The notes under the pieces: model-generated
What the model saw: the letters and a program-made list of their open reading frames with translations, nothing else
What the model was told of the DNA's origin: nothing
Database searches by the model: none
Program-made: the position numbers and the translations under genes
In this document: positions 31,881 through 39,695 of the stretch, one piece after another
How the letters are laid out: each line of letters opens with the position of its first letter
How positions within the stretch are numbered: position 1 is the first letter of the stretch
Origin: Prevotella sp.
GTDB taxonomy: Bacteria > Bacteroidota > Bacteroidia > Bacteroidales > Bacteroidaceae
Assembly: GCA_022764085.1 (NCBI GenBank)
Contig: JALERP010000116.1
Coordinates: forward strand, 1-43,799
Direction: 5' to 3'
Length of the DNA: 43,799 nt

Positions 31881-32666
31881 ATGAAAATAGCAATGATTGG
31901 CGCGGGAAATCTCGCCACAAATTTTGCCAAGGCCCTTGCCTGTGCGGGGAATGACATAGTGCAGGTGTATAGCCGAACCGAGGCTTCGGCACGGCTTCTG
32001 GCTGATGCCGTGGGAGCGACGGCAACGGATTCTTTGGAGTGTGTCACTGCTGATGCCGAGTTGTATGTCATGGCTGTAAAGGACTCTGTCTTGGCTGAGC
32101 TAATACCTGTGGTGTGCAGCCGCCGCCCTGATGCCGTGTTTGTACATACGGCGGGGAGTATTCCCATGGATGTGTTCAGGGGGTATGCAAAGCGTTATGG
32201 GGTGATATATCCAATGCAGACATTCTCAAAGGCGCGTCAGGTGGATTTTTCCGTTATTCCTGTATTTCTGGAAGCAGTGGATAATTCAACGATGGCTTTG
32301 TTGGATAATGTGGCGAAGAGTGTCAGCGGCGACGTGAGGCATCTTGGCTCTGAGGGGCGCCGTTATGTGCATCTTGCGGCGGTGTTCGCATGTAACTTTG
32401 CCAACCATTGTTATGCCCTTGCCGCCGACATGGTGGAGCGTAGTGGCATGACGTTCGACTGTTTGTTGCCGCTGATTGACGAAACGGCGCGCAAGGTACA
32501 TGCCCTTTCGCCAGTGGATGCGCAAACTGGTCCTGCTGTGCGTTACGACCGCAATGTGATAAATAGCCAAAGCCTTATGCTCGAAGACTGCGCCTTGGCT
32601 AAGGACATATATAAATTAATGAGTGAGAGTATTCATCAAAAAAGTAAATTCAATGATAAACTATGA
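31881..32666 (+). CDS. Rossmann-fold and DUF2520 domain protein
   Basis: The 261-residue protein has an N-terminal NAD(P)-binding Rossmann fold ([15 protein letters not shown], residues 5-19) and a C-terminal DUF2520 helical domain ([18 protein letters not shown]). The layout resembles 6-phosphogluconate/pyrroline-carboxylate reductase-like enzymes, so it is likely a dehydrogenase of unknown substrate. Its 3' end overlaps the kdsC-like gene by 14 nt, indicating translational coupling. Confidence 0.88.
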   Translation: MKIAMIGAGNLATNFAKALACAGNDIVQVYSRTEASARLLADAVGATATDSLECVTADAELYVMAVKDSVLAELIPVVCSRRPDAVFVHTAGSIPMDVFRGYAKRYGVIYPMQTFSKARQVDFSVIPVFLEAVDNSTMALLDNVAKSVSGDVRHLGSEGRRYVHLAAVFACNFANHCYALAADMVERSGMTFDCLLPLIDETARKVHALSPVDAQTGPAVRYDRNVINSQSLMLEDCALAKDIYKLMSESIHQKSKFNDKL

Positions 32667-33171
32667 TTTGAAGAAAATTCGTGCCATCATCTTTGATGTT
32701 GACGGGGTGCTGAGTTGCGAGACAATACCGCTTCATCCGGGTGGCGAACCTATGCGCACGGTAAACATCAAGGACGGCTATGCCATTCAGCTGGCTGTCA
32801 AGATGGGTTTGCGAATAGTAATACTGACGGGTGGCAAGACTGAGAGCGTGCGTCTCCGCTATTCCAATCTCGGTGTTGAGGATGTATATATGGCGTGTGC
32901 CGTGAAGATTAGGAAATACGAGGAGTTCCTTGCAAAATACGGTCTTAGTGACGAGGAGATAATGTATATGGGCGACGATATTCCCGATTATGAGATTATG
33001 CAAAGGGTAGGGTGCCCTGTATGCCCAGCCGACGCATGCAGCGACATAAAGGATTTGAGCATTTATGTCAGCCGGCGCAATGGTGGCTGCGGATGTGGAA
33101 GGGATGTCATCGAACAAGTGCTGCGTGCCCAGGGCAAATGGCTGAGTGGGCAAAAGGCATTTGGATGGTGA
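32653..33171 (+). CDS. kdsC: KDO-8-phosphate phosphatase-like HAD hydrolase (KdsC)
   Basis: From ATG 32653 the product has 172 residues, the normal KdsC length. HAD motifs are FDVDGVLS (nucleophile Asp about 15), LTGGKTESV, and [12 protein letters not shown] with the acidic pair. The C-terminal [14 protein letters not shown] fits the tetrameric cap-less C0 type. It releases KDO from KDO-8-P for lipid A core synthesis. The ATG overlaps the upstream gene; an in-frame start at 32623 overlaps further and is less likely. Maf follows after 41 nt. Confidence 0.92.
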   Translation: MINYDLKKIRAIIFDVDGVLSCETIPLHPGGEPMRTVNIKDGYAIQLAVKMGLRIVILTGGKTESVRLRYSNLGVEDVYMACAVKIRKYEEFLAKYGLSDEEIMYMGDDIPDYEIMQRVGCPVCPADACSDIKDLSIYVSRRNGGCGCGRDVIEQVLRAQGKWLSGQKAFGW

Positions 33172-33212
33172 TACAGGAAACAAGAGTTTTGTTTGTTGGA
33201 TATAAAAAAGAA

Positions 33213-33797
33213 ATGAAAAAGTACAATATTATTTTGGCGAGCAACTCTCCACGCAGAAAGGAATTGCTTGCAGGACTTGACCTTGAGTTTGAGGTCAAAG
33301 TGATAAACGGTATTGATGAGTCATATCCCGACATGCCATGCCAGCTGGTGGCGCAATATATAGCGGGAAAGAAGGCCGATGCATATAGGACGGCTCTCAA
33401 CGAGTCGGATCTTGTTATTACTGCAGATACGGTGGTTATTGTGGATAATGAAATCCTCGGCAAGCCTCGCGACGAACAGGATGCCAAGGCCATGCTGCGC
33501 CGAATTAGCGGCAGGAGCCATAAGGTGGTTACGGGAGTGTGTTTGTTGACACCTGGAAACCGTCGTGAGTTCTCTGTTTCCACGGATGTGACGTTCAAGT
33601 CGCTCACTGACGAGGAGATTGACTACTATGTGGAGCACTACCGTCCGCTGGACAAGGCCGGGGCATACGGTATTCAGGAATGGATAGGTTATGTAGGGGT
33701 TACGGCTCTTAACGGAAGTTATTTTAATGTGATGGGTTTTCCTGTGCAGCGCATATATAGTGAGTTGATGAAAATGCAGGATGCAGATAATGATTAA
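33213..33797 (+). CDS. maf: Maf family nucleotide pyrophosphatase
   Basis: The 194-residue protein starts MKKYNIILASNSPRRKELL, the Maf signature. It continues with ITADTVVIVDNEILGKP and KAGAYGIQEWIG. Maf/YhdE-type enzymes hydrolyse dTTP, UTP and modified nucleotides, and were linked to septation inhibition. Codons upstream to 33012 are in frame but lie inside kdsC and are not family sequence. It is the last gene of the DUF2520-kdsC-maf unit. Confidence 0.95.
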   Translation: MKKYNIILASNSPRRKELLAGLDLEFEVKVINGIDESYPDMPCQLVAQYIAGKKADAYRTALNESDLVITADTVVIVDNEILGKPRDEQDAKAMLRRISGRSHKVVTGVCLLTPGNRREFSVSTDVTFKSLTDEEIDYYVEHYRPLDKAGAYGIQEWIGYVGVTALNGSYFNVMGFPVQRIYSELMKMQDADND

Positions 33798-33915
33798 TCT
33801 GCAATAATCGTGTTTAAAATGCACATTATAATATTAATGGATGTGAATTTTCGCTGCATAATCCTATGTTATGGTTAAAAAAATAAAATCAAGTATCAAA
33901 AAAACACCCATAACG

Positions 33916-33946
33916 CTTGCAGGTTTGAAAATTATTCGTACCTTTG
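33916..33946 (+). promoter_or_regulatory. Promoter with no downstream gene
   Basis: CTTG (33916-33919), 19 nt, TACCTTTG (33939-33946). The only thing downstream on the plus strand is a terminator at 33994-34031, after which dnaX runs in the opposite direction. Confidence 0.7.
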
Positions 33947-33951
33947 CACTC

Positions 33952-34031
33952 GACAACTAGTAATTTTAAACTATATTTATCATTTTCCTATCTAGGGAAT
34001 CTGCCTGTGAGGGTCGATTCCCTTTTTTTTT
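33952..34031 (+). ncRNA. Candidate ~80-nt small RNA
   Basis: A near-consensus promoter (33916-33946) and a strong intrinsic terminator (33994-34031) bracket about 80 nt without any ATG. The 5' 40 nt are A/U-rich and single-stranded-looking; the 3' part is the terminator hairpin. This is the typical layout of a trans-acting small RNA. I do not recognise a known RNA family. It could instead be a spurious promoter next to the maf terminator. Confidence 0.5.
33994..34031 (+). terminator. Intrinsic terminator
   Basis: AGGGAATC (33994-34001) pairs with GATTCCCT (34016-34023) around a 14-nt loop, and the stem runs into T9 (34023-34031). On the minus strand no U-run follows, so it serves plus-strand transcripts only. 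Confidence 0.85.
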
Positions 34032-34041
34032 GCTGAAAATG

Positions 34042-35841
34042 TTATGCCAGCTCGAGATCGAGCATGTCGCGTAGCTTTTCAACGGCCGGGTTCTGTTTGC
34101 TCATCTCTTCAAACTGTTCACGGCGGGTTAGAATCTTCACTTGTTCCTGACGTTCGGCGAGTCGCATATTGAGGGTAATGGCCTTGTTCTGCAGATACAG
34201 CTTTAAGGTATTTACTATACTACCCTTGATTGTGGTCATCTGGTCGAGCTGTATCTGGTTTTCCACCACGACTTCGAGATTGGGGAAGTCGAGGATGGTG
34301 GGGTTCATGTTCTTCATACGCGTGGCGATGCCACTGAACTTTTGGGGCATACGGTTGCACATCGACATCCATTGGAGTTCGAGTTCCTGCTGGGTGAACT
34401 GGTTGTCGGTGGCGATGTTCTTCATGTTGGGGTCAGTGGGGGCAAGCATTCCCGGAATAAGGGAAATCTTGTTCTTCTTGCGGCGCGCCATCTCGCGCAC
34501 GTTCTTCCAGGAGAGACCTATCTCGGTAGCGCCTCCGGGAGTCGTGGATTTAAGTATGGGGCGGTTGTTGGGGTCGTATTTCGCATTGGTGGCTGCGGGC
34601 GAGGCATCCACGCTTTTGTTGGCGGACGGAGTCACGGCCGCAGCCACCTGCGGAGCCGCTGTCTTGGGACGTGACTGTCCGATGAGGTTATGGAACAGGG
34701 ATTTTAGTCTGCGGGGCTTGCGCCCCGCGACGGGTGTGGTGTCGTCGGCTTGGGTTATCTGTGCCACCTCAATGAGGGTCAGCTCTACAAGTAGTCGCTT
34801 GTTGCCGCTTGTGCGGTAGTTGATGTCGCACTGGTTTAGCAGTCGGAGAGCCTTGTAAAGGAATGGCAGGGGAGCCGTCACAGCCTGCTGCTGGTATTTC
34901 TGACGGTTGCCCTCGCTGGTTTCGAGCAGTGGCAGCGTCACGGGGTCCTTTGCCATTAGCACGTTGCGTATATGGCGGGCAAGACCTGCCACGCACTGCC
35001 CTGGGTCGAAGCCCTTGGAAATGATGCCGTTGAGCAGGAGCATGATGTCGCTCACCTTGTTGGCTATGCTGAGATCGACAATCTGAAAATAATAGTCGGA
35101 GTCGAGCACGTTAAGGTCCTCGATAACCTTGGCATATGTGATGTCTCCCTGACAGAAACTGGCAGCCTGGTCGAAGATGGATAGTGCGTCGCGCATACCG
35201 CCGTCGGCTTTCTCGGCGATGACGGTGAGTGCTTCCTCCTCGTATTTTATCCCCTCCTTGTCTGCCACTCCCTTTAGATGGGCGATGGTGTCAGCCACGG
35301 TCATTCGCTCGAAGTCGTAAATCTGGCATCGCGAGAGAATGGTGGGAAGTATTTTCTGTTTTTCGGTTGTGGCAAGTATGAATATGACATACGATGGCGG
35401 TTCCTCAAGGGTTTTGAGGAAGGCATTGAAGGCTGACTGTGAGAGCATGTGCACCTCGTCGATTATGAACACCTTGTATCGTCCTAACTGCGGCGGTATG
35501 CGCGTCTGCTCCATAATCTTCTTGATGTGCTCAACCGAGTTGTTGCTTGCCGCGTCGAGTTCGAAGATGTTTAGCGAGCGCTGCTCGTTGAATGACTGGC
35601 AGCTCTCGCACTCGTTGCATGCCTCTCCGTCGTTGGTGGGGTGCTGACAGTTGATGGCTTTTGCGAAGATACGTGCGCAAGTGGTCTTGCCCACTCCCCG
35701 AGGACCGCAGAACAGGTAGGCATGAGCGAGCTTCCCGCTCTTTACAGCATTCTTTAGCGTCGTTGTCAGAGCCGATTGTCCCACCACGGAGTCGAAATTG
35801 GCGGGGCGATATTTTCGTGCCGAAACTATGTATTCTTCCAT
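34042..35841 (-). CDS. dnaX: DNA polymerase III subunit gamma/tau
   Basis: From ATG 35841 the product has 599 residues, starting MEEYIVSARKYRPANFDSVV. It has Walker A GPRGVGKT (46-53), the zinc-binding cysteines in CQHP...CNECESC, Walker B IIDEVHML and the sensor motif LATTEKQKILPTILSRCQ. A Pro/Ala/Lys-rich linker (about 385-440) leads to a C-terminal tau-like domain. It is the clamp-loader ATPase subunit. I see no obvious slippery heptamer with confidence. An in-frame ATG at 35877 lies inside the promoter and is rejected. Confidence 0.96.
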   Translation of the reverse strand: MEEYIVSARKYRPANFDSVVGQSALTTTLKNAVKSGKLAHAYLFCGPRGVGKTTCARIFAKAINCQHPTNDGEACNECESCQSFNEQRSLNIFELDAASNNSVEHIKKIMEQTRIPPQLGRYKVFIIDEVHMLSQSAFNAFLKTLEEPPSYVIFILATTEKQKILPTILSRCQIYDFERMTVADTIAHLKGVADKEGIKYEEEALTVIAEKADGGMRDALSIFDQAASFCQGDITYAKVIEDLNVLDSDYYFQIVDLSIANKVSDIMLLLNGIISKGFDPGQCVAGLARHIRNVLMAKDPVTLPLLETSEGNRQKYQQQAVTAPLPFLYKALRLLNQCDINYRTSGNKRLLVELTLIEVAQITQADDTTPVAGRKPRRLKSLFHNLIGQSRPKTAAPQVAAAVTPSANKSVDASPAATNAKYDPNNRPILKSTTPGGATEIGLSWKNVREMARRKKNKISLIPGMLAPTDPNMKNIATDNQFTQQELELQWMSMCNRMPQKFSGIATRMKNMNPTILDFPNLEVVVENQIQLDQMTTIKGSIVNTLKLYLQNKAITLNMRLAERQEQVKILTRREQFEEMSKQNPAVEKLRDMLDLELA

Positions 35842-35864
35842 GTCGTAAAAGATTAATTTGGCTG

Positions 35865-35898
35865 CAAAGATAATCAAAGTTGCGTAAAAAATAGCAAA
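35865..35898 (-). promoter_or_regulatory. Promoter for dnaX
   Basis: Minus-strand TTTG (35898-35895), 22 nt, TATCTTTG (35872-35865). The spacer is slightly long. The element ends 23 nt before ATG 35841. Confidence 0.65.
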
Positions 35899-35955
35899 AT
35901 GAATGTTATTTTTTCTATCATTGCCGAAAAAAATATAAAATCTATCCCTATTTTA

Positions 35956-35986
35956 CTTGATATATGGGTTTATTTTGTTACCTTTG
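35956..35986 (+). promoter_or_regulatory. Promoter for the ftsB-like to plsC operon
   Basis: CTTG (35956-35959), 19 nt, TACCTTTG (35979-35986), 26 nt before ATG 36013. It is divergent from the dnaX promoter. Confidence 0.7.
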
Positions 35987-36012
35987 CATCAATAAAACGA
36001 AAAGTAACAGGT

Positions 36013-36360
36013 ATGATTCGTCTGAAAACGATAATTGGGGCAATTGCACGCTCGCAGATTCTGAAGTACGCACTGGTTGTAGTGGTCGGTGTGGCATTGG
36101 TGGGCTTTGTTGGTGACAACAGTATTCTGAGCCATTTCCAGAACAAGGTGACTATATCTGAACTGGAGGCTGAGATTGCAAAATACCGCTCGTCCTACGA
36201 GGCCGACCGCCAAAGGATGGAGAGGCTCGACCGTGACCCTCGCGCCATCGAGGAGATTGCACGCGAGAAGTATTTCATGAAGCGTGAGGATGAGGACATT
36301 TTCGTGTTCAACGAAGACAATGCAGAGATGGAGACCATAGATAATGAAGGAACTGAATAA
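36013..36360 (+). CDS. FtsB/DivIC-like septum formation initiator
   Basis: The 115-residue protein has a short cytoplasmic start, one membrane helix (about 18-37) and a coiled coil (ISELEAEIAKYRSSYEADRQ). The conserved DPRAIEEIAREKYFMKREDE follows. These are the FtsB/DivIC family features: a small divisome protein that bridges FtsL and FtsQ. I chose ATG 36013 because the promoter ends just upstream and AGG precedes it. Its last 17 nt overlap the next gene. Confidence 0.9.
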   Translation: MIRLKTIIGAIARSQILKYALVVVVGVALVGFVGDNSILSHFQNKVTISELEAEIAKYRSSYEADRQRMERLDRDPRAIEEIAREKYFMKREDEDIFVFNEDNAEMETIDNEGTE

Positions 36361-36757
36361 CATCGAAAACATGATACTGCTCATCGGGGCGGTGATGATG
36401 GTGGTGGGCAGCGGTGCCAACCTGTTTATGCAGACGTGGGCACCGTGGGTGTTTGCCATGGGTGTGATTGCTTTTGTGCTGATGCAGCTAAAGCAGAGGT
36501 ATGAGGGCAGCAATATCGTCGTCAGGCGACTGAGGCGTATGGTGATAATGAGCGACATGCTGCTGCTGTTGTCAGCGCTGCTGATGTTTGCCAATATGGG
36601 CAACTTGTTCGGATTAGACGCTCTCACATATATTAAATATGTACACAACAACTGGGTGGTGGTATTGCTCGTGGCAGCCATGCTGCAGCTCTACACCAGC
36701 CATAGGATTTCTAAGGAATTAGGAATTAGGGATGAGGAATTAGGGATGAGGAATTAG
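36344..36757 (+). CDS. Small integral membrane protein, function unknown
   Basis: The 137-residue protein has four likely membrane helices (about 9-28, 33-49, 68-86, 101-117). No domain is recognised with certainty. It is coupled to the upstream divisome gene by a 17-nt overlap. The final residues ELGIRDEELGMRN are encoded entirely by the GGAATTA repeat (36713-36787), so the native C-terminus probably ended near SHRIS. This is an example of a repeat extending a gene. Confidence 0.75.
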   Translation: MKELNNIENMILLIGAVMMVVGSGANLFMQTWAPWVFAMGVIAFVLMQLKQRYEGSNIVVRRLRRMVIMSDMLLLLSALLMFANMGNLFGLDALTYIKYVHNNWVVVLLVAAMLQLYTSHRISKELGIRDEELGMRN

Positions 36758-36787
36758 GAATTAGGAATTAGGGATTAAGAATTAAGG
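36713..36787 (+). repeat. GGAATTA heptamer repeat, long copy
   Basis: About ten units of GGAATTA with variants GGGATGA and GAATTAA. The first 45 nt are coding (the 3' end of the membrane protein gene), the TAG of one unit provides the stop, and the rest fills the gap to the DUF4369 gene. Confidence 0.88.
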
Positions 36788-36795
36788 TTCAATAT

Positions 36796-37506
36796 ATGCA
36801 TAAAGGTTTACTTGCATTCGCCGCTTCGGCATTAATGGCATCATGTGCCAATCAGTACAACGTACAGGGCTCGTCGTCGATATCATCGCTCGATGGCAGC
36901 AAACTGTATCTGAAAGCTGTCAAGAATAACGAGTTGAAGAGTATCGACTCGTGTGATATCGTGCATGGACAGTTTCACTTCAGCGGTGTGCTCGACACCG
37001 TGAGGATGGCTAACCTCTTCATGGATGAGGAGAGTATCATGCCTGTGGTTTTGGAACAGGGTGAGATAGTCATCAAACTGGACAATGCCTCTCAAAGTGT
37101 GGGCGGAACTCCGCTCAATGACAAACTCTACAAGTTCATCGACAAGCACAAGCAGCTGGACAACCGTATGAGCGAACTGTCGCACAGGCAGAGCCAGATG
37201 CTGTTGGAAGGTATCGACGAACTGACCATCAACGAGCAACTCAACGCCGAGGCTGACAAGATTGCCGCCGAGGAGGACAAACTTGTGACGTCGTTTATAG
37301 TTGAAAACTTCGACAACGTGCTGGGTCCTGGTGTGTTCATGATGATCACAAGCGGATTCAACGTGCCTGTGCTGACTCCTCAGATAGAGGACATTATGAG
37401 CAAGGCTACCGATAAGTTCAAGAACGACCCATACGTTAAGGAATACTATCAGGTGGCTACTGAGAATATGGCGAAAATGCAGGGACTTGAACCTGAGAAG
37501 AAATGA
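36796..37506 (+). CDS. DUF4369 domain lipoprotein
   Basis: The 236-residue protein has a lipoprotein signal with lipobox ALMASC (Cys17). The DUF4369 beta domain (about 30-125: GSKLYLKAVKNNELKSIDS, GQFHFSGVLDTV, VVLEQGEIVIKLD) follows, then a helical C-terminal half. In many Bacteroidota the domain precedes a thioredoxin-like module; that is missing here and no CxxC is present. Role unknown, probably in the periplasm. Its stop overlaps the dihydroorotase start by 4 nt. Confidence 0.87.
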   Translation: MHKGLLAFAASALMASCANQYNVQGSSSISSLDGSKLYLKAVKNNELKSIDSCDIVHGQFHFSGVLDTVRMANLFMDEESIMPVVLEQGEIVIKLDNASQSVGGTPLNDKLYKFIDKHKQLDNRMSELSHRQSQMLLEGIDELTINEQLNAEADKIAAEEDKLVTSFIVENFDNVLGPGVFMMITSGFNVPVLTPQIEDIMSKATDKFKNDPYVKEYYQVATENMAKMQGLEPEKK

Positions 37507-38831
37507 GAACACTGATACAGAACGCCACCATTGTCAACGAAGGCTCAACGAAGAAAGCCTCGGTGGTGATAGAGGATGACATCATTAAGGAAATATGCGA
37601 GGAGGGAAAACAGCCCGTGGCGCCCGTCGATGAAGTGACGGACGCTACGGGTTGCTATCTTTTGCCAGGAGTGATTGACGACCACGTCCACTTCCGCGAA
37701 CCGGGGCTTACCGACAAAGCCGATATCCACTCGGAGAGTATGGCTGCTGCAGCCGGAGGGGTGACTTCATATTTCGACATGCCGAACACAGTGCCGCAGA
37801 CCACCACTATGGAGGCATGGCAGGACAAGATGGACAGGGCGGCGAGGGAGAGTGTGGTGAACTACGCTTTCTTCTATGGAGCCACCAACGACAACACGGA
37901 TGACTTCGCCCGCATCGATATTCACCATACCCCGGGAATAAAGCTCTTTATGGGTTCTTCTACGGGCAATATGCTTGTGGATAAGAGAGTTGCGCTGGAA
38001 AAGATATTCAGCGAGGCACGACTGCCGATTATGACCCACTGCGAGGACACTGCTGTAATCAACAGAAATATGGCAGAGGCAAAGCTAAGGTATGGCGAAG
38101 ACCCGGCTGTTGAGCATCATCCTGAGATAAGAAGCGAGGAAGCTTGCTGGCTGAGCACGTCACTCGCCGTGGAAATGGCGAGAAAGTCGGGGGCAAGGCT
38201 GCATGTGGCGCATCTATCGACTGCAAAGGAACTGGAGCTCTTTGACTCAGCGGACAAGAGAATCACTGCTGAGGTCACGAGCGCACATATCTTCTTCTCG
38301 CAGGAAGACTACCACGATAAGGGGGCGCTGATAAAGGTGAATCCCGCAATAAAGACCAAGCACGACCGCGACGAGATACGCAAGGCCATGGCTGACGGAC
38401 GAATAAGCGTGGTGGGTACCGACCATGCGCCGCACCTGTTGGCACAGAAGGAGGGCGGATGCGCCAAGGCTGCCTCTGGTATGCCGATGGTGCAGTTCTC
38501 GCTGCCTGCCATGCTGTCGTTGGTAGATGAGGATGTGCTTACAATCACCAGGGTTGTGGAGCTGATGAGCCACAATCCGGCAAGGATATTTGAGGTGACT
38601 GAAAGAGGTTTCATTCGCGAGGGATACAAAGCCGACCTGGTGATGGTGAGGCCCGACTGCCCATGGACAGTTGAAAGGGAATGCGTGATAAGCAAGTGCG
38701 GATGGAGCCCGATGGAGGGAAGAACATTCAACTGGCGGGTGGAGCGCACATGGTCGAACGGCCGTGTGGTGTATTCCAACGGAAAGGTAGATGCCACGGC
38801 AAGGGGCGAGGCTATAACGTTCAGGAAATGA
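37503..38831 (+). CDS. pyrC: Dihydroorotase
   Basis: The 442-residue protein is an amidohydrolase of the class I dihydroorotase type. It has the metal-binding DDHVHFREPGLTDKAD (about 59-74), FDMPNTVPQTT, MTHCED, LHVAHLST and the catalytic GTDHAPH. It cyclises carbamoyl-aspartate in pyrimidine synthesis. An ATGA overlap joins it to the DUF4369 gene upstream and another to the MetH-like gene downstream. Allantoinase or hydantoinase is a less likely alternative. Confidence 0.94.
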   Translation: MRTLIQNATIVNEGSTKKASVVIEDDIIKEICEEGKQPVAPVDEVTDATGCYLLPGVIDDHVHFREPGLTDKADIHSESMAAAAGGVTSYFDMPNTVPQTTTMEAWQDKMDRAARESVVNYAFFYGATNDNTDDFARIDIHHTPGIKLFMGSSTGNMLVDKRVALEKIFSEARLPIMTHCEDTAVINRNMAEAKLRYGEDPAVEHHPEIRSEEACWLSTSLAVEMARKSGARLHVAHLSTAKELELFDSADKRITAEVTSAHIFFSQEDYHDKGALIKVNPAIKTKHDRDEIRKAMADGRISVVGTDHAPHLLAQKEGGCAKAASGMPMVQFSLPAMLSLVDEDVLTITRVVELMSHNPARIFEVTERGFIREGYKADLVMVRPDCPWTVERECVISKCGWSPMEGRTFNWRVERTWSNGRVVYSNGKVDATARGEAITFRK

Positions 38832-39640
38832 TGGAGCGAAGGAAACTGACATACGACATCAGTCAGTTGCGCAAATACATCAACTGGCCTTACTTCTATC
38901 ACGCATGGCAGCTGAAGGACTCCAGTCAGCAGGAGAAGATGAAGTTGGAGGCTATGAAGGCTCTTGACGACATCGAGGGCAGATACCATGCCTACGCTCT
39001 CTTTGCTCTCGCCGATGCCAACAGCGACGGCGACGACATTCTGTTTGACGGGGTGAGAATACCGATGCTGAGGCAGCAACACACTGTGGATGAGGGTGAG
39101 CCAAACTTATGTATCTCCGACTTCATAAGACCTGTGAGTCAGGGTATTCCCGACCGTATGGGCATATTCTGCACATCGGTGGATATAGGATTGGAGAAGG
39201 ACTTCGACCACGACGAATACCTCAAGTTGATGATGCAGCTTATTGCTGACCGACTTGCCGAGGCTGCGGCCGAGAGGATGCACAAGGAGGTGAGGAAGTG
39301 TTACTGGGGATATGCCCCGGACGAAAACCTGACTATAAGCGAACTGCACACGGAGAAATTCCAGGGTATAAGACCGGCGGTTGGCTATCCTTCGCTGCCC
39401 GACACGAGCCTTAACTTCGTGCTCAACGACATACTGGGCTTCGGCGACATAGGCATAAGGCTTACGCAGAGCGGTGCCATGAAACCTCATGCCAGTGTGA
39501 GCGGTATGATGATTGCCCATCCTAAGGCGCGCTATTTCTCATTGGGGAAGATAGGACACGACCAAGTGGAGGATTACGCAAGGCGCAGGGGAGTGCCAAT
39601 AGAGCTGATGAAGCAGTTTCTGGCGGGAGTTGCTGAATAA
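38828..39640 (+). CDS. Stand-alone MetH reactivation (SAM-binding) domain protein
   Basis: The 270-residue protein matches the C-terminal activation domain of cobalamin-dependent methionine synthase. It has RPAVGYPSLPD (182-192, the RPAxGYP SAM motif), SGAMKPHASVSGMMIAHP, ARYFSLGKIGHDQVEDYARR, and N-terminal INWPYFYHAWQLK. In MetH this domain remethylates oxidised cob(II)alamin with SAM. Here it is a separate full-length polypeptide; the homocysteine, folate and B12 domains are not in the window. The ATG at 38828 overlaps the pyrC stop by 4 nt. Codons upstream to 38681 lie inside pyrC and are rejected. Confidence 0.9.
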   Translation: MMERRKLTYDISQLRKYINWPYFYHAWQLKDSSQQEKMKLEAMKALDDIEGRYHAYALFALADANSDGDDILFDGVRIPMLRQQHTVDEGEPNLCISDFIRPVSQGIPDRMGIFCTSVDIGLEKDFDHDEYLKLMMQLIADRLAEAAAERMHKEVRKCYWGYAPDENLTISELHTEKFQGIRPAVGYPSLPDTSLNFVLNDILGFGDIGIRLTQSGAMKPHASVSGMMIAHPKARYFSLGKIGHDQVEDYARRRGVPIELMKQFLAGVAE

Positions 39641-39695
39641 ATATGTGAGGGATGACTATGTTTTCACCTTGTTATATATATATAAGAAGAAAAAA

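Noticed and set aside
31758..31943. Riboswitch or ribosomal leader in the gap before the DUF2520 gene
   Set aside because: The gap is only about 100 nt and holds promoter elements; no conserved riboswitch core was recognised.
34042..35841. Programmed frameshift in dnaX giving a short gamma form
   Set aside because: I did not find a convincing slippery heptamer with a following hairpin by eye, so I do not claim it.
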